From Gallionella sp. (GTDB lineage Bacteria; Pseudomonadota; Gammaproteobacteria; Burkholderiales; Gallionellaceae): a DNA stretch of 6,086 bases. Below are positions 1 to 6,086 of the stretch, piece by piece. Made by a program: the position numbers and the translations under genes. The stretch spans positions 1-6,086 of the forward strand of contig JARCRR010000112.1 in the NCBI GenBank assembly GCA_029850565.1, read 5' to 3'. The notes beneath the pieces were generated by a model. The model saw only the letters and a program-made list of their open reading frames with translations, was not told where the DNA came from and did not search any database. How positions within the stretch are numbered: the first letter of the stretch is position 1; the number at the start of each line of letters is the position of its first letter.

Positions 1-747
1 GATCAGATGATGGTCTGAAGCCATCGTCGGTATCACATCGTAGTCCACCAGTTTCAATTGGCGATCGAAGAAGATGTGATCCAGTACATACGGCATGCGT
101 CGCCAAGTGACCTCCTTGGTTTGTGCCGTTCTGAACCCCTCCTGCGCATATTGGTCGACCAGCGCCGTGTGGTTGCTCACGTTGAAATCGCCGCCGAGTA
201 TGGTGGGGATGCGCGACTTCTTGAGTTGCTGCAACACCAACTGACGCTGCTCAGAATGCACTTTGCTGCTGGCTTTGAGCATGAAGAATGCAAGCAGGTG
301 TGTGTCGTAGAGCTGAACCTCGTTTCCGTGGATAGTGGTCTTCGCACCGATGAGCAGACGGTCGGTGGGAGTCTTGGTCTCTCCGAAGAAATCGAACTCG
401 ATCTCCGGTGAGGGGAGATTAAGGCGGAACTGGTCGTACAACGGTGTCTTCGACAAGATTGCCAAGCCGATACCGAATGGAAGTTCACGTGCATCCGAGT
501 TGGGGTAAGAAAAGTAACCGTGATAATTGGAGAGCGCTTGTTTGATCTGCGAGTAATTGGGCGGAGGTTCGATCTGCTTGCCGCCGGGCAAGGCGTGCTC
601 CACTTCTTGCAGCAATACGATGTCGGCGTCCAACCGTTTGATCTCGGCGATGGTTTGTTTCAGATCGATAGGCGCACCGTCAGGGTCGGCCTCATCCCAG
701 CCCTGACCGAACTGCATATTGAACTGTAAAACCGTAAATGTACCCAT
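1..747 (-). CDS. Endonuclease/exonuclease/phosphatase (EEP) family protein, 3' end cut by window edge
   Basis: The reading frame is open from an ATG at 747-745 to base 1, giving 249 residues without a stop; the C-terminus lies outside the window. The EEP-fold motifs appear in order: FNM with N10, LLQEVE with the metal-binding E48, GIGLAILSK (92-100), DTHL with H150, GGDFN (185-189, D187 and N189), LDHIFF with D223 and H224, and SDHH with the likely catalytic H246. All expected active-site residues are therefore present and probably only a few residues are missing. The family are Mg-dependent phosphodiesterases acting on DNA, RNA, phospholipids or small phosphoesters. The N-terminus does not resemble exonuclease III, so the substrate is unknown. 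No signal peptide is visible, which suggests a cytoplasmic protein. The start is chosen because the first beta strand (FTVLQFN) begins directly after it; the ribosome binding site is weak. It lies 83 bases downstream of the AlkD-like gene on the same strand. Confidence 0.88.
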   Translation of the reverse strand, partial: MGTFTVLQFNMQFGQGWDEADPDGAPIDLKQTIAEIKRLDADIVLLQEVEHALPGGKQIEPPPNYSQIKQALSNYHGYFSYPNSDARELPFGIGLAILSKTPLYDQFRLNLPSPEIEFDFFGETKTPTDRLLIGAKTTIHGNEVQLYDTHLLAFFMLKASSKVHSEQRQLVLQQLKKSRIPTILGGDFNVSNHTALVDQYAQEGFRTAQTKEVTWRRMPYVLDHIFFDRQLKLVDYDVIPTMASDHHLI

Positions 748-778
748 GAACGCTTCGGCTCGTATGTTTTGTTGCAAC

Positions 779-805
779 TCTATAGAAACAACTAATAAGA
801 ATCAA
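779..805 (-). promoter_or_regulatory. Weak possible promoter for the EEP gene
   Basis: On the minus strand, TTGATT (805-800) is followed after 15 bases by TATAGA (784-779), each matching 4 of 6 consensus positions. The spacing is shorter than the optimal 17, and the -35 element lies in one arm of the hairpin at 799-832. It is listed only because the 83-base gap could hold a separate promoter for the EEP gene. Confidence 0.18.
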
Positions 806-832
806 GGAAACGACAGTCATCTTCCCTGATTC
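799..832 (-). terminator. Hairpin at the end of the AlkD-like gene, possible weak terminator or processing site
   Basis: An inverted repeat has 11-base arms at 799-809 and 822-832, with one G-U wobble in the minus-strand RNA and a 12-base loop. The 5' arm starts inside the TGA stop codon of the AlkD-like gene. In the minus-strand transcript the stem is followed by TTATTAGTTGTTTC, which is U-rich but not an uninterrupted U tract, and the stem is only moderately GC-rich. It could reduce read-through into the EEP gene or stabilise the upstream mRNA; strong intrinsic termination is not evident. Confidence 0.35.
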
Positions 833-1538
833 ATGCAGTGCCTTTCAGATATTGCTGGCGTCGTTTTTCCGGGAATCGCTCGACGGCATAACGCAACATG
901 GTACGCGGCATGCCTCGATAGTGCTGGAGCAAGAAGGCTTCTTCGGTCTCAAGGTCGCGCTTGCCGACTTCGCGCAACATCCAACCCACCGCCTTGTGCA
1001 TCAGGTCATGCTCGTCATGCAACAGGGTTTCGGCGATGTGCAACGTGTCATCGAAGTCGTTGTCGCGAATGAAATAGAGCGTGGAGATGATGGCGATGCG
1101 CCGTTCCCATAGCGAAGTTGACTTCGCCATGCGGTGCAACACCTTGCGCGAACGAGTCGCCAGATGGCGACCGACGATGTGCGGCGACGACACATCCACC
1201 AGATCCCAATTGTTGATGTGTGCCGTATTACCCAGATAGAGGTCGAATGCGCCGGTGCGCTCTTTCTCCGATGCGCGCTCATAGAACTGCATCAGCAGCA
1301 GCAAGGCGAACAGTCGCTCTTCATGGTACTCGGAGTGCAACAGTGTGGAGACGGTATCGAGGTCGGCATCGCGATGTCGTTTTGCCAATGCACGCAGGGG
1401 AGGGACTTTTATGCCAAGGAACACGTCGCCTTCGCCGTATTGACCTGGGCCAGTCTTGAAGAAGCGTCGCTGGAGAGTAGCGAGCTCCGGTGAGGCGAGG
1501 GAGCGCAGCTCGGCACTGATCTGGGTTGCGCGTGCCAT
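831..1538 (-). CDS. AlkD-family DNA alkylation repair protein (HEAT-repeat DNA glycosylase)
   Basis: This 235-residue protein matches the DNA alkylation repair (AlkD) family in length and motifs. Characterised members excise positively charged alkylated bases such as 3-methyladenine and 7-methylguanine without flipping the base, gripping DNA on a solenoid of HEAT-like helices. Visible hallmarks are FLGIKVPPLRALAK (40-53), the NNWDLVD block (W111 and D115, spaced like the catalytic W and D of Bacillus cereus AlkD), WERRIAIIST (144-153, candidate DNA-contacting R146/R147), HKAVGWMLREVGKRD (181-195, W186 in the place of the second pocket tryptophan), and MPRTMLRYAVERFPE (210-224). It has no signal peptide and should act on chromosomal DNA in the cytoplasm. 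The ATG lies only 3 bases after the TGA of the HerA-like gene and no good Shine-Dalgarno is visible, so translation is probably coupled. The family assignment is firm; the exact substrate is inferred from relatives. Confidence 0.93.
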   Translation of the reverse strand: MARATQISAELRSLASPELATLQRRFFKTGPGQYGEGDVFLGIKVPPLRALAKRHRDADLDTVSTLLHSEYHEERLFALLLLMQFYERASEKERTGAFDLYLGNTAHINNWDLVDVSSPHIVGRHLATRSRKVLHRMAKSTSLWERRIAIISTLYFIRDNDFDDTLHIAETLLHDEHDLMHKAVGWMLREVGKRDLETEEAFLLQHYRGMPRTMLRYAVERFPEKRRQQYLKGTA

Positions 1539-1541
1539 GAA

Positions 1542-3059
1542 TCAGCGGCGACGACTGCCACCCAGGAGCGATCCCAGTACCCCGCGAACGATCTGTCTGC
1601 CGACTTCCGAGCCGACAGTGCGCACCACAGACTTCACCATCGCTTCACCTACACTTTGGCGACGAGTTGTCGTACCGCTCGTGCCGCTACCGAAGATGCC
1701 GCCCAGCATGCCCCCTAAACCGCCGCCTGAAGCGGCTGCGGCTTGCTGTTCAGTGGCGGCTGCGGATTCTGTTTGTTTCTGCTCGGCGCGGCCTTTGAGT
1801 TTCTCGTAAGCCGACTCGCGGTCCACCTCTTTTTCATAATGTCCGGCGAGAAGCGATCCGGATCGGATGGCACTGCGTTCGTCCGGTGTGATCGGGCCGA
1901 TCTGCGCTTGCGGCGGTACGATGAATGCGCGCTCCACGATGGTGGGGCGGCCTTTCTCATCCAGCAGCGAGACCAAGGCTTCGCCCACGCCCAGTTCGGT
2001 GATGGTCGCTTCTTCGTCCAACTCGGGGTTGTCGCGCATGGTCTCGGCGGCGGCGCGCACGGCTTTCTGGTCGCGCGTTGAAAAGGCGCGCAAGGCGTGC
2101 TGCACACGGTTGCCGAGCTGTCCCAATATCTTGTCCGGTACGTCGGCCGGGTTCTGCGTGATGAAATACACACCCACGCCTTTGGAGCGGATGAGGCGCA
2201 CGACTTGTTCAATCTTATCGACCAGCGCGGTCGGTGCATCGCTGAATAGCAAGTGCGCTTCATCGAAGAAGAACACCAGCTTGGGTTTCTCCAGATCGCC
2301 CGCTTCGGGCAGATTCTCAAACAGCTCCGACAGCATCCACAACAGCATGGTCGAATAGACTTTGGGTGACTGCATCAACTTGTCGGCGGCGAGGATGTTC
2401 ACCACGCCCGCGCCTTTGCTGTCGGTCTGCATCAGGTCTTCGATGTTCAACATCGGTTCGCCGAAGAATTTCTCCGCCCCTTGATTGTCGAGTTCCAATA
2501 AGCCGCGCTGGATCGCGCCGATGCTGGCGGTGGAGACGTTACCGTATTCGGTGGTGAAGTCCTTGGCGTTATCGCCCACGTGTTGCACCATCGCGCGCAG
2601 GTCTTTGAAGTCCAACAACAGCAGACCGCTGTCGTCCGCGATCTTGAACACCAGCGTCAGCACACCTTGCTGTGTGTCGTTCAGGTTCAACATGCGTCCC
2701 AGCAACAACGGCCCCAAGTCGGAGATGGTGGCGCGCACCGGATGCCCCATCTCGCCGAACACATCCCAGAAGGTGACCGGATAAGCACGGTGCTCGAAAT
2801 CTTCCAATTTCAACTGTTCGACGCGAGCCTGCACCTTGGCATTGCCGCCGCCGGTCTTGGCCAAACCGGAAAGGTCACCCTTGATGTCGGACATGAATAC
2901 GGGCACGCCGATGCGGCTGAACGATTCGGCCAACGATTGCAGAGTGACCGTTTTGCCGGTTCCCGTCGCGCCGGTGATCAGGCCGTGTCGGTTCGCCATC
3001 TGGGGCAGCAGTACGAGCTCGTGTTTGTCGTTCTTGGCAATGAGCAAGGGTGCAGTCAT
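1542..3059 (-). CDS. HerA-like P-loop ATPase, DUF853/YjgR family
   Basis: This 505-residue protein resembles the DUF853 (helicase HerA-like C-terminal) family, whose Escherichia coli member is YjgR. It opens with a short beta-rich segment, then Walker A GATGTGKT (30-37, K36 and T37), [11 protein letters not shown] (58-68), a helical middle region, Walker [10 protein letters not shown] (261-269, D266 and E267), a sensor-like TQNPADVP (301-308), and [11 protein letters not shown] (316-326), whose arginines could serve as a finger in a ring. The tail is alanine/glutamine-rich (about 427-444), then glycine-rich (445-463), with a final amphipathic stretch ending SRRR. The family is related to HerA/FtsK-type hexameric ATPases that move DNA, but the cellular role of YjgR-type proteins is not well established. 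AAGGA (3075-3071), sharing bases with the TAA stop of the upstream TPR gene, is the likely ribosome binding site, about 11 bases before the ATG. The AlkD-like gene follows after 3 bases. Confidence 0.92.
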   Translation of the reverse strand: MTAPLLIAKNDKHELVLLPQMANRHGLITGATGTGKTVTLQSLAESFSRIGVPVFMSDIKGDLSGLAKTGGGNAKVQARVEQLKLEDFEHRAYPVTFWDVFGEMGHPVRATISDLGPLLLGRMLNLNDTQQGVLTLVFKIADDSGLLLLDFKDLRAMVQHVGDNAKDFTTEYGNVSTASIGAIQRGLLELDNQGAEKFFGEPMLNIEDLMQTDSKGAGVVNILAADKLMQSPKVYSTMLLWMLSELFENLPEAGDLEKPKLVFFFDEAHLLFSDAPTALVDKIEQVVRLIRSKGVGVYFITQNPADVPDKILGQLGNRVQHALRAFSTRDQKAVRAAAETMRDNPELDEEATITELGVGEALVSLLDEKGRPTIVERAFIVPPQAQIGPITPDERSAIRSGSLLAGHYEKEVDRESAYEKLKGRAEQKQTESAAATEQQAAAASGGGLGGMLGGIFGSGTSGTTTRRQSVGEAMVKSVVRTVGSEVGRQIVRGVLGSLLGGSRRR

Positions 3060-3073
3060 GTGGATGTTTTTCC

Positions 3074-4594
3074 TTATTTCGATGGAGTGGTCTGTTGGGC
3101 GGAGGAAGCCAAGGCTTTGTTGATGGCATCAAGGCGGCGGTTCGCGTCTTTCGCTAACGAATGTCCCGGGTACTTTGCGACAAAATCCTCATACATCTTC
3201 TTGGAAGATTCTTTGTCGTTGAGTTTGTTCTCGGTGATGTCTGCATTGTTGAATTGGGCCTTGGTGGCCTCCTCGTGCTGAGGGGCCAAAGCGATGATGC
3301 GGTTGTTGACATCTATGGCCACTTTCCAGTCGCGCGTGGTGAATGTGGCGATGCGTTCCGCTGCCAGCAGGGCCTCCATACCCTCCGAACCTTTGAAGAG
3401 GTCAGCGACCTTCAGATAACTTTCGATCGCCTGTGCGGGCTGGTTTGACTTGTTCTGTTGGATGCTCGCCATGGCATGCAGCGCGCGCAGCACGACGGGG
3501 TCGTCTTTGTAGCGTTTGACGATGGTGTCGTAGGTCTTGAGCGCATTGGGGTAGTCGCGCATATCCTCGTCATACATCGCGGCCAGCGATTCGTAGGCCT
3601 GTTTCGTCTCGGTCGAGTCCGGGAATTGATTGATCAACTTGGCATAGGATTTTGCCGCCTGTTCGAACGCCTTCTGGTTCTTGCGTTGAACGTTGCCGAT
3701 GGACAGCATGCTGTCGGCCCGCAAGGGGCTGGATGGGTACAGTGTCAGCATCTTTTCAAAATGATAAAGCGCCATCTGGGCATCCAGCAGCATCGCCTGG
3801 CGTGCATACGCGTGCTCGATCACGTCTTCCTGCAACCAGCTTTGATTGCTGACCAAGAAAGAAGCGCAGGCATCGGCGATGGCTGCCGCAAAATCTTTCT
3901 CGGTGTTTCCACCCAGATATCTCAGCATGTTCGCCAGACGTTCTTCACGTTCACCTTTCAATTTATCGATCTGGGCAGACCATGCTTTCAAGGTGTCGGC
4001 ATGTTTTTTCAAGTCATCTCCCGCCAGAGTCTGCAATTGCTTCACAGCATCCTTATTGAAAGACGAACCGGGATAGGCGGCACGCAGCACCATCCAATCC
4101 AGCGCCGCCCCTGAATAGTTGTCCGTACGCAGATGCACCTGAGCCATCAGGTGAAAGACTTCGGCAGTTTCCGGAAAGTCCGGGAAGCGTTCCGTGAAAC
4201 GCTGCATATCGTTCAATAGATCGGCATCTATCGGGTTGGCAGCCGAGGACATCAATCTCGAAAAGAGATTCTTGGTGGGGATCGTGTTTTTGACTGTGGC
4301 GCGGAACACATCCACTTTTTGCATCACAAGATTCTGCTGCGCCGTGCGAAGTTTGTTGGTGACGCTTTCGATTGGAAGTGGCTGCGGCGGACATTCGGCG
4401 ACGTGCGGAGCGGCCGGAAGCTGGATCACTGGAGCCTCGACCTGATTGGCAGGAGGAGTCGGTGCAGAGGGAGGAATCGTACTGGCTGGCGCAGCACTCT
4501 CTGGTGTTGCTTGAGGGGCGGCCTCTTCGCCGGATGCCATTGCCGACGCAAACGTGAAACCCAGCCATACAGCCAATATTGTCAGCTTCCTCAT
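3074..4594 (-). CDS. Exported tetratricopeptide-repeat protein
   Basis: The product is 506 residues from the ATG at 4594-4592. A Sec signal peptide is visible: MRK, a hydrophobic run from L4 to about F15, and signal peptidase I sites after A18 or A20; there is no lipobox cysteine. Next comes a proline/alanine-rich linker (about 24-73), then helical repeats of TPR or YbgF/BamD-like type. Clear units include [18 protein letters not shown] (125-142), the [14 protein letters not shown] region (277-290), [15 protein letters not shown] (313-327), [15 protein letters not shown] (351-365), [12 protein letters not shown] (389-400) and [16 protein letters not shown] (463-478). Such proteins are usually periplasmic scaffolds; the partner here is unknown. 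A TTG seven codons upstream (4615) is in frame, but AAGGGGG (4607-4601), 6 bases before the ATG, favours the shorter form. It is first in a tight gene series with a cytoplasmic ATPase and a DNA glycosylase, with no obvious functional link to them. Confidence 0.88.
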   Translation of the reverse strand: MRKLTILAVWLGFTFASAMASGEEAAPQATPESAAPASTIPPSAPTPPANQVEAPVIQLPAAPHVAECPPQPLPIESVTNKLRTAQQNLVMQKVDVFRATVKNTIPTKNLFSRLMSSAANPIDADLLNDMQRFTERFPDFPETAEVFHLMAQVHLRTDNYSGAALDWMVLRAAYPGSSFNKDAVKQLQTLAGDDLKKHADTLKAWSAQIDKLKGEREERLANMLRYLGGNTEKDFAAAIADACASFLVSNQSWLQEDVIEHAYARQAMLLDAQMALYHFEKMLTLYPSSPLRADSMLSIGNVQRKNQKAFEQAAKSYAKLINQFPDSTETKQAYESLAAMYDEDMRDYPNALKTYDTIVKRYKDDPVVLRALHAMASIQQNKSNQPAQAIESYLKVADLFKGSEGMEALLAAERIATFTTRDWKVAIDVNNRIIALAPQHEEATKAQFNNADITENKLNDKESSKKMYEDFVAKYPGHSLAKDANRRLDAINKALASSAQQTTPSK

Positions 4595-4600
4595 TGATTT

Positions 4601-4607
4601 CCCCCTT
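4601..4607 (-). promoter_or_regulatory. Ribosome binding site that fixes the TPR gene start
   Basis: AAGGGGG on the minus strand sits 6 bases before the ATG at 4594-4592. This strong Shine-Dalgarno lies inside the extended frame that would begin at the TTG at 4615, so the ATG giving the MRKLTIL signal peptide is the likely real start. Confidence 0.8.
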
Positions 4608-4639
4608 GGATACAATTCTTAGATGGTTCGAGCGCGCTG

Positions 4640-4668
4640 AGGATAGCAGTCGGATTGCATCGCATCAA
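4640..4668 (-). promoter_or_regulatory. Candidate sigma-70 promoter for the TPR-HerA-AlkD series
   Basis: On the minus strand, TTGATG (4668-4663) and TATCCT (4645-4640) are separated by exactly 17 bases, each with 4 of 6 consensus matches. This would place transcription start near 4633, with a leader of about 40 bases containing the strong Shine-Dalgarno. It was identified by eye only. Confidence 0.4.
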
Positions 4669-4721
4669 CCCATTCGATGCCCAGTTCTTGCGGTGCTGTC
4701 CAAGGCCTTGGTCTACGCGGT

Positions 4722-4850
4722 ATGGATCGAGTGGATTCTGGTAAGAGGCTTGTCATTGAGAGCGTGCTGGCCCAGTATGAACGCTCCGATCAAGTTCTAA
4801 GCCATATACTTGAGCTTGTCAGTTTAGAGAATGAAATCCCACCGATATGA
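4722..4850 (+). CDS. Hypothetical small protein (42 aa) coupled to rlmF by an ATGA overlap
   Basis: This short frame encodes [10 protein letters not shown] followed by a charged, leucine/valine-rich, probably helical stretch ending LENEIPPI. Its TGA (4848-4850) overlaps the rlmF ATG (4847-4849) as ATGA, the classic arrangement for translational coupling. That would explain why rlmF has no good Shine-Dalgarno of its own. The frame is open back to a TAG at 4644-4646, and an in-frame ATG at 4677 would give 57 residues. Neither start has a convincing ribosome binding site: AAGG at 4702-4705 is too far from 4722. I do not recognise the protein, and no signal peptide or membrane segment is visible. 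It could be a chance frame or a remnant of a longer gene. Confidence 0.4.
   Translation: MDRVDSGKRLVIESVLAQYERSDQVLSHILELVSLENEIPPI
4805..4810 (+). promoter_or_regulatory. Possible -10 element upstream of rlmF
   Basis: TATACT matches the -10 consensus at 5 of 6 positions and lies about 37 bases before the rlmF ATG. No reasonable -35 hexamer is found 16-18 bases upstream and there is no extended -10 TG. The site falls inside the small ORF at 4722-4850, so it would serve rlmF alone. Confidence 0.25.
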
Positions 4851-5809
4851 ATAATGCCGAGAGCCCAGTTGCCGAGAAGACCGGCCTACATCCACGTAAC
4901 TTGCACCGTGGTCGCTACGACTTCGCGCAACTCATCGCCAGCAGTCCAGAGTTGAAGGACTTCGTTGCGGTGAACCAGTACGGCAACGAATCCATCGATT
5001 TCGTCGATCCGGCGGCAGTGAAGGCGCTCAACCGCGCGCTGTTGAAGTACTACTACGGCATCAAGGAGTGGGACATCCCCGCGCAATACCTGTGTCCGCC
5101 CATTCCCGGCCGTGCCGATTACATTCATTTCCTCGCCGACCTGCTGGCCGAGGACAATGGGGGCAACATTCCGCGTGGTGACAAGGTGAGTGTGCTCGAT
5201 ATCGGCGTGGGGGCAAACTGCATCTACCCCATCATCGGACATCGCAGCTACGGCTGGCATTTTGTGGGGACGGATGTGGATGAGGCTGCGCTGAAGAACG
5301 CGCGTCAGCTCTTGGATACCAACCAATTGGGTGATGCCATCGAACTGCGGTTCCAGGAATCGCCTGCGTCCATCTTCGAAGGCGTTACCTATGCCGATGA
5401 ATATTTCGACCTCACCATGTGCAACCCGCCGTTCCACGCTTCCTTGGCCGAAGCTCGGCAGGGCGCGCAGCGCAAATGGCAGAACCTCGGCAAAGAGAGC
5501 AACAAGCACAAGAAACCAGTGCTGAATTTCGGCGGGCAGGGCTTGGAGTTGTGTTGCGAGGGCGGCGAAGAAGCGTTCGTCACCCGCATGATCGAAGAGA
5601 GCGTCTCAGGTCGCGACCACTGTATGTGGTTCACCACCCTCATCTCCAAATCATCCAGCCTCCCGCACATCTACCGTTTGATCAAGAACATCGGCGCGGT
5701 GGATAACCGTACCTTCGAGATGTCCCAAGGTCAGAAGAAGAGCCGCTTTGTGGCTTGGACGTTCATGGATAAGGAGAAGAGAAGGGCGTTGGGGAAGCCT
5801 AAACCTTGA
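4847..5809 (+). CDS. rlmF: 23S rRNA (adenine(1618)-N(6))-methyltransferase RlmF
   Basis: This 320-residue protein matches the RlmF (YbiN) family, which uses S-adenosylmethionine to methylate N6 of A1618 in 23S rRNA. Family features seen are the N-terminal [13 protein letters not shown] (14-26), [10 protein letters not shown] (43-52) with [13 protein letters not shown] (54-66), the [19 protein letters not shown] block (76-94), SAM-binding motif [16 protein letters not shown] (116-130), an acidic motif II region GTDVDEAAL (141-149), and the N6-adenine methylase signature NPPF (193-196). [15 protein letters not shown] (227-241) and the C-terminal [14 protein letters not shown] (293-306) are also typical. 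Length is close to the usual size of about 300 residues. It should act in the cytoplasm during ribosome assembly. The start is supported by conserved sequence beginning soon after it and by the ATGA overlap with the preceding small ORF; the only upstream purine-rich stretch (GAGA, 4827-4830) is too distant. No intrinsic terminator follows. Confidence 0.95.
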   Translation: MNNAESPVAEKTGLHPRNLHRGRYDFAQLIASSPELKDFVAVNQYGNESIDFVDPAAVKALNRALLKYYYGIKEWDIPAQYLCPPIPGRADYIHFLADLLAEDNGGNIPRGDKVSVLDIGVGANCIYPIIGHRSYGWHFVGTDVDEAALKNARQLLDTNQLGDAIELRFQESPASIFEGVTYADEYFDLTMCNPPFHASLAEARQGAQRKWQNLGKESNKHKKPVLNFGGQGLELCCEGGEEAFVTRMIEESVSGRDHCMWFTTLISKSSSLPHIYRLIKNIGAVDNRTFEMSQGQKKSRFVAWTFMDKEKRRALGKPKP

Positions 5810-5834
5810 CTGGATATTTGAATCCTCCTATCGT
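5806..5834 (+). promoter_or_regulatory. Candidate sigma-70 promoter of the antitoxin gene
   Basis: TTGACT (5806-5811, 5 of 6 consensus) and TATCGT (5829-5834, 4 of 6) are spaced by 17 bases. The -35 box overlaps the TGA stop of rlmF (5807-5809). Transcription would start near 5841, giving a leader of roughly 25 bases with a good Shine-Dalgarno. This is the best-matching promoter in the window, and the only one suited to the downstream gene. Confidence 0.5.
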
Positions 5835-5851
5835 TTGTGCATCAACTTAAT

Positions 5852-5857
5852 AAGGGA
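5852..5857 (+). promoter_or_regulatory. Ribosome binding site of the antitoxin gene
   Basis: AAGGGA lies 7 bases before the ATG at 5865-5867, near-ideal spacing. It supports the chosen start and independent translation from rlmF. Confidence 0.7.
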
Positions 5858-5864
5858 TTTCCCC

Positions 5865-6086
5865 ATGTCAGCCAAACTCGCAGAAATTCAAATACAGTCC
5901 AAACAGTTGGATGTGGAAGAGCGCGCGCAACTTGCAAGTTTCCTGCTTGGAACGCTAGAGCCAAGCGATAGCGGTGATGTCAGTCAAGCGTGGGAAGTTG
6001 AAATCAAAGCACGCTGGGCAGAGATTGAACGAGGTGGTGTTCAATTGATTCCAGCTACTGAAGTGTTTGCAGATATCCGCCGCAAG
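5865..6086 (+). CDS. Addiction-module antitoxin (TIGR02574 / Unstab_antitox type), 3' end cut by window edge
   Basis: The frame starts at an ATG with a good Shine-Dalgarno and runs 74 codons to the window edge without a stop. The protein has the pattern of the putative addiction module component family: an N-terminal helix, LDVEERAQLASFLLGTLE (15-32), then WEVEIKARWAEIERGGVQLIPATEVFADIRRK (43-74), with the conserved W..EI..R....E...G arrangement and a terminal IRRK. Family members are about 65-80 residues, so only a few codons are missing. They are short, degradable antitoxins usually encoded just upstream of a RelE/ParE-type toxin, which would lie beyond the right edge. The gene is less GC-rich (about 49% over 5881-6060 by hand count) than rlmF (about 57% in a sampled stretch), compatible with acquisition by transfer. 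No transposase or attachment site is visible nearby. Confidence 0.85.
   Translation, partial: MSAKLAEIQIQSKQLDVEERAQLASFLLGTLEPSDSGDVSQAWEVEIKARWAEIERGGVQLIPATEVFADIRRK

Noticed and set aside
1715..1770. GC-rich repetitive-looking stretch
   Set aside because: It is explained by alanine- and glycine-rich coding sequence in the ATPase tail, not by a DNA repeat element.
2580..4114. Long open frames on the plus strand (for example 2580-3281 and 3458-4114)
   Set aside because: They lie antisense to the well-supported ATPase and TPR genes, have unnatural composition and no recognisable motifs. They are by-products of codon bias in the real genes.
4579..4800. Plus-strand 73-codon frame across the divergent promoter region
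   Set aside because: It starts inside the signal-peptide coding region of the TPR gene, runs over that gene's Shine-Dalgarno and candidate promoter, and has no sensible start signal. The frame ending at 4850 is a better candidate for this region.
4831..4854. Seven-codon frame ATG to TAA spanning the rlmF start codon
   Set aside because: It is too short to judge and has no convincing ribosome binding site. It is probably chance, given the stronger ATGA-overlapping frame.
4886..5509. Minus-strand open frame of 207 codons opposite rlmF
   Set aside because: rlmF is firmly identified on the plus strand with family motifs throughout. The opposite frame shows no domain and no ribosome binding site that would support it.
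5854..5864. Short inverted repeat GGG-ATTT-CCC over the antitoxin Shine-Dalgarno
   Set aside because: A 3-base-pair stem is too weak to sequester the ribosome binding site.

Overview
This 6.1 kb window looks like ordinary chromosomal DNA of a Gram-negative proteobacterium, most likely a betaproteobacterium (a Nitrosomonadales/Gallionella-type organism is my guess from protein style, not shown). The supporting signs are moderately high GC (about 57% in a hand-counted stretch of rlmF), a YjgR/DUF853-type HerA-like ATPase, an RlmF (YbiN) 23S rRNA methyltransferase, and an exported TPR protein with a Sec signal peptide. No tRNA, rRNA, CRISPR array, insertion sequence or phage gene was seen.

The left two thirds (1-4594) is one minus-strand series. 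In transcription order it holds an exported TPR-repeat protein (4594-3074), a HerA-like P-loop ATPase (3059-1542), an AlkD-family DNA alkylation repair glycosylase (1538-831), and an endonuclease/exonuclease/phosphatase-fold protein (747 to the left edge, its last residues cut off). The first three are packed tightly, with gaps of 14 and 3 bases, and look like one operon. The fourth follows an 83-base gap that holds a hairpin beginning at the alkD-like stop codon, so it may be expressed less or separately. A candidate sigma-70 promoter for the series lies at 4640-4668.

The right third reads on the plus strand from a 252-base divergent region. A small unrecognised ORF (4722-4850) ends in an ATGA overlap with the start of rlmF (4847-5809), which otherwise lacks a good ribosome binding site. 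After rlmF, a gene for an addiction-module antitoxin (5865 to the right edge) has its own good Shine-Dalgarno. Its candidate promoter has a -35 box overlapping the rlmF stop codon. The antitoxin gene is less GC-rich (about 49%) than rlmF, and its toxin is presumably just outside the window.

There is no clear undescribed system here. The most interesting points are the co-transcribed HerA-like ATPase and base-excision glycosylase followed by a nuclease-fold gene, the coupled small ORF in front of rlmF, and the compact promoter arrangement of the toxin-antitoxin locus at the right edge.
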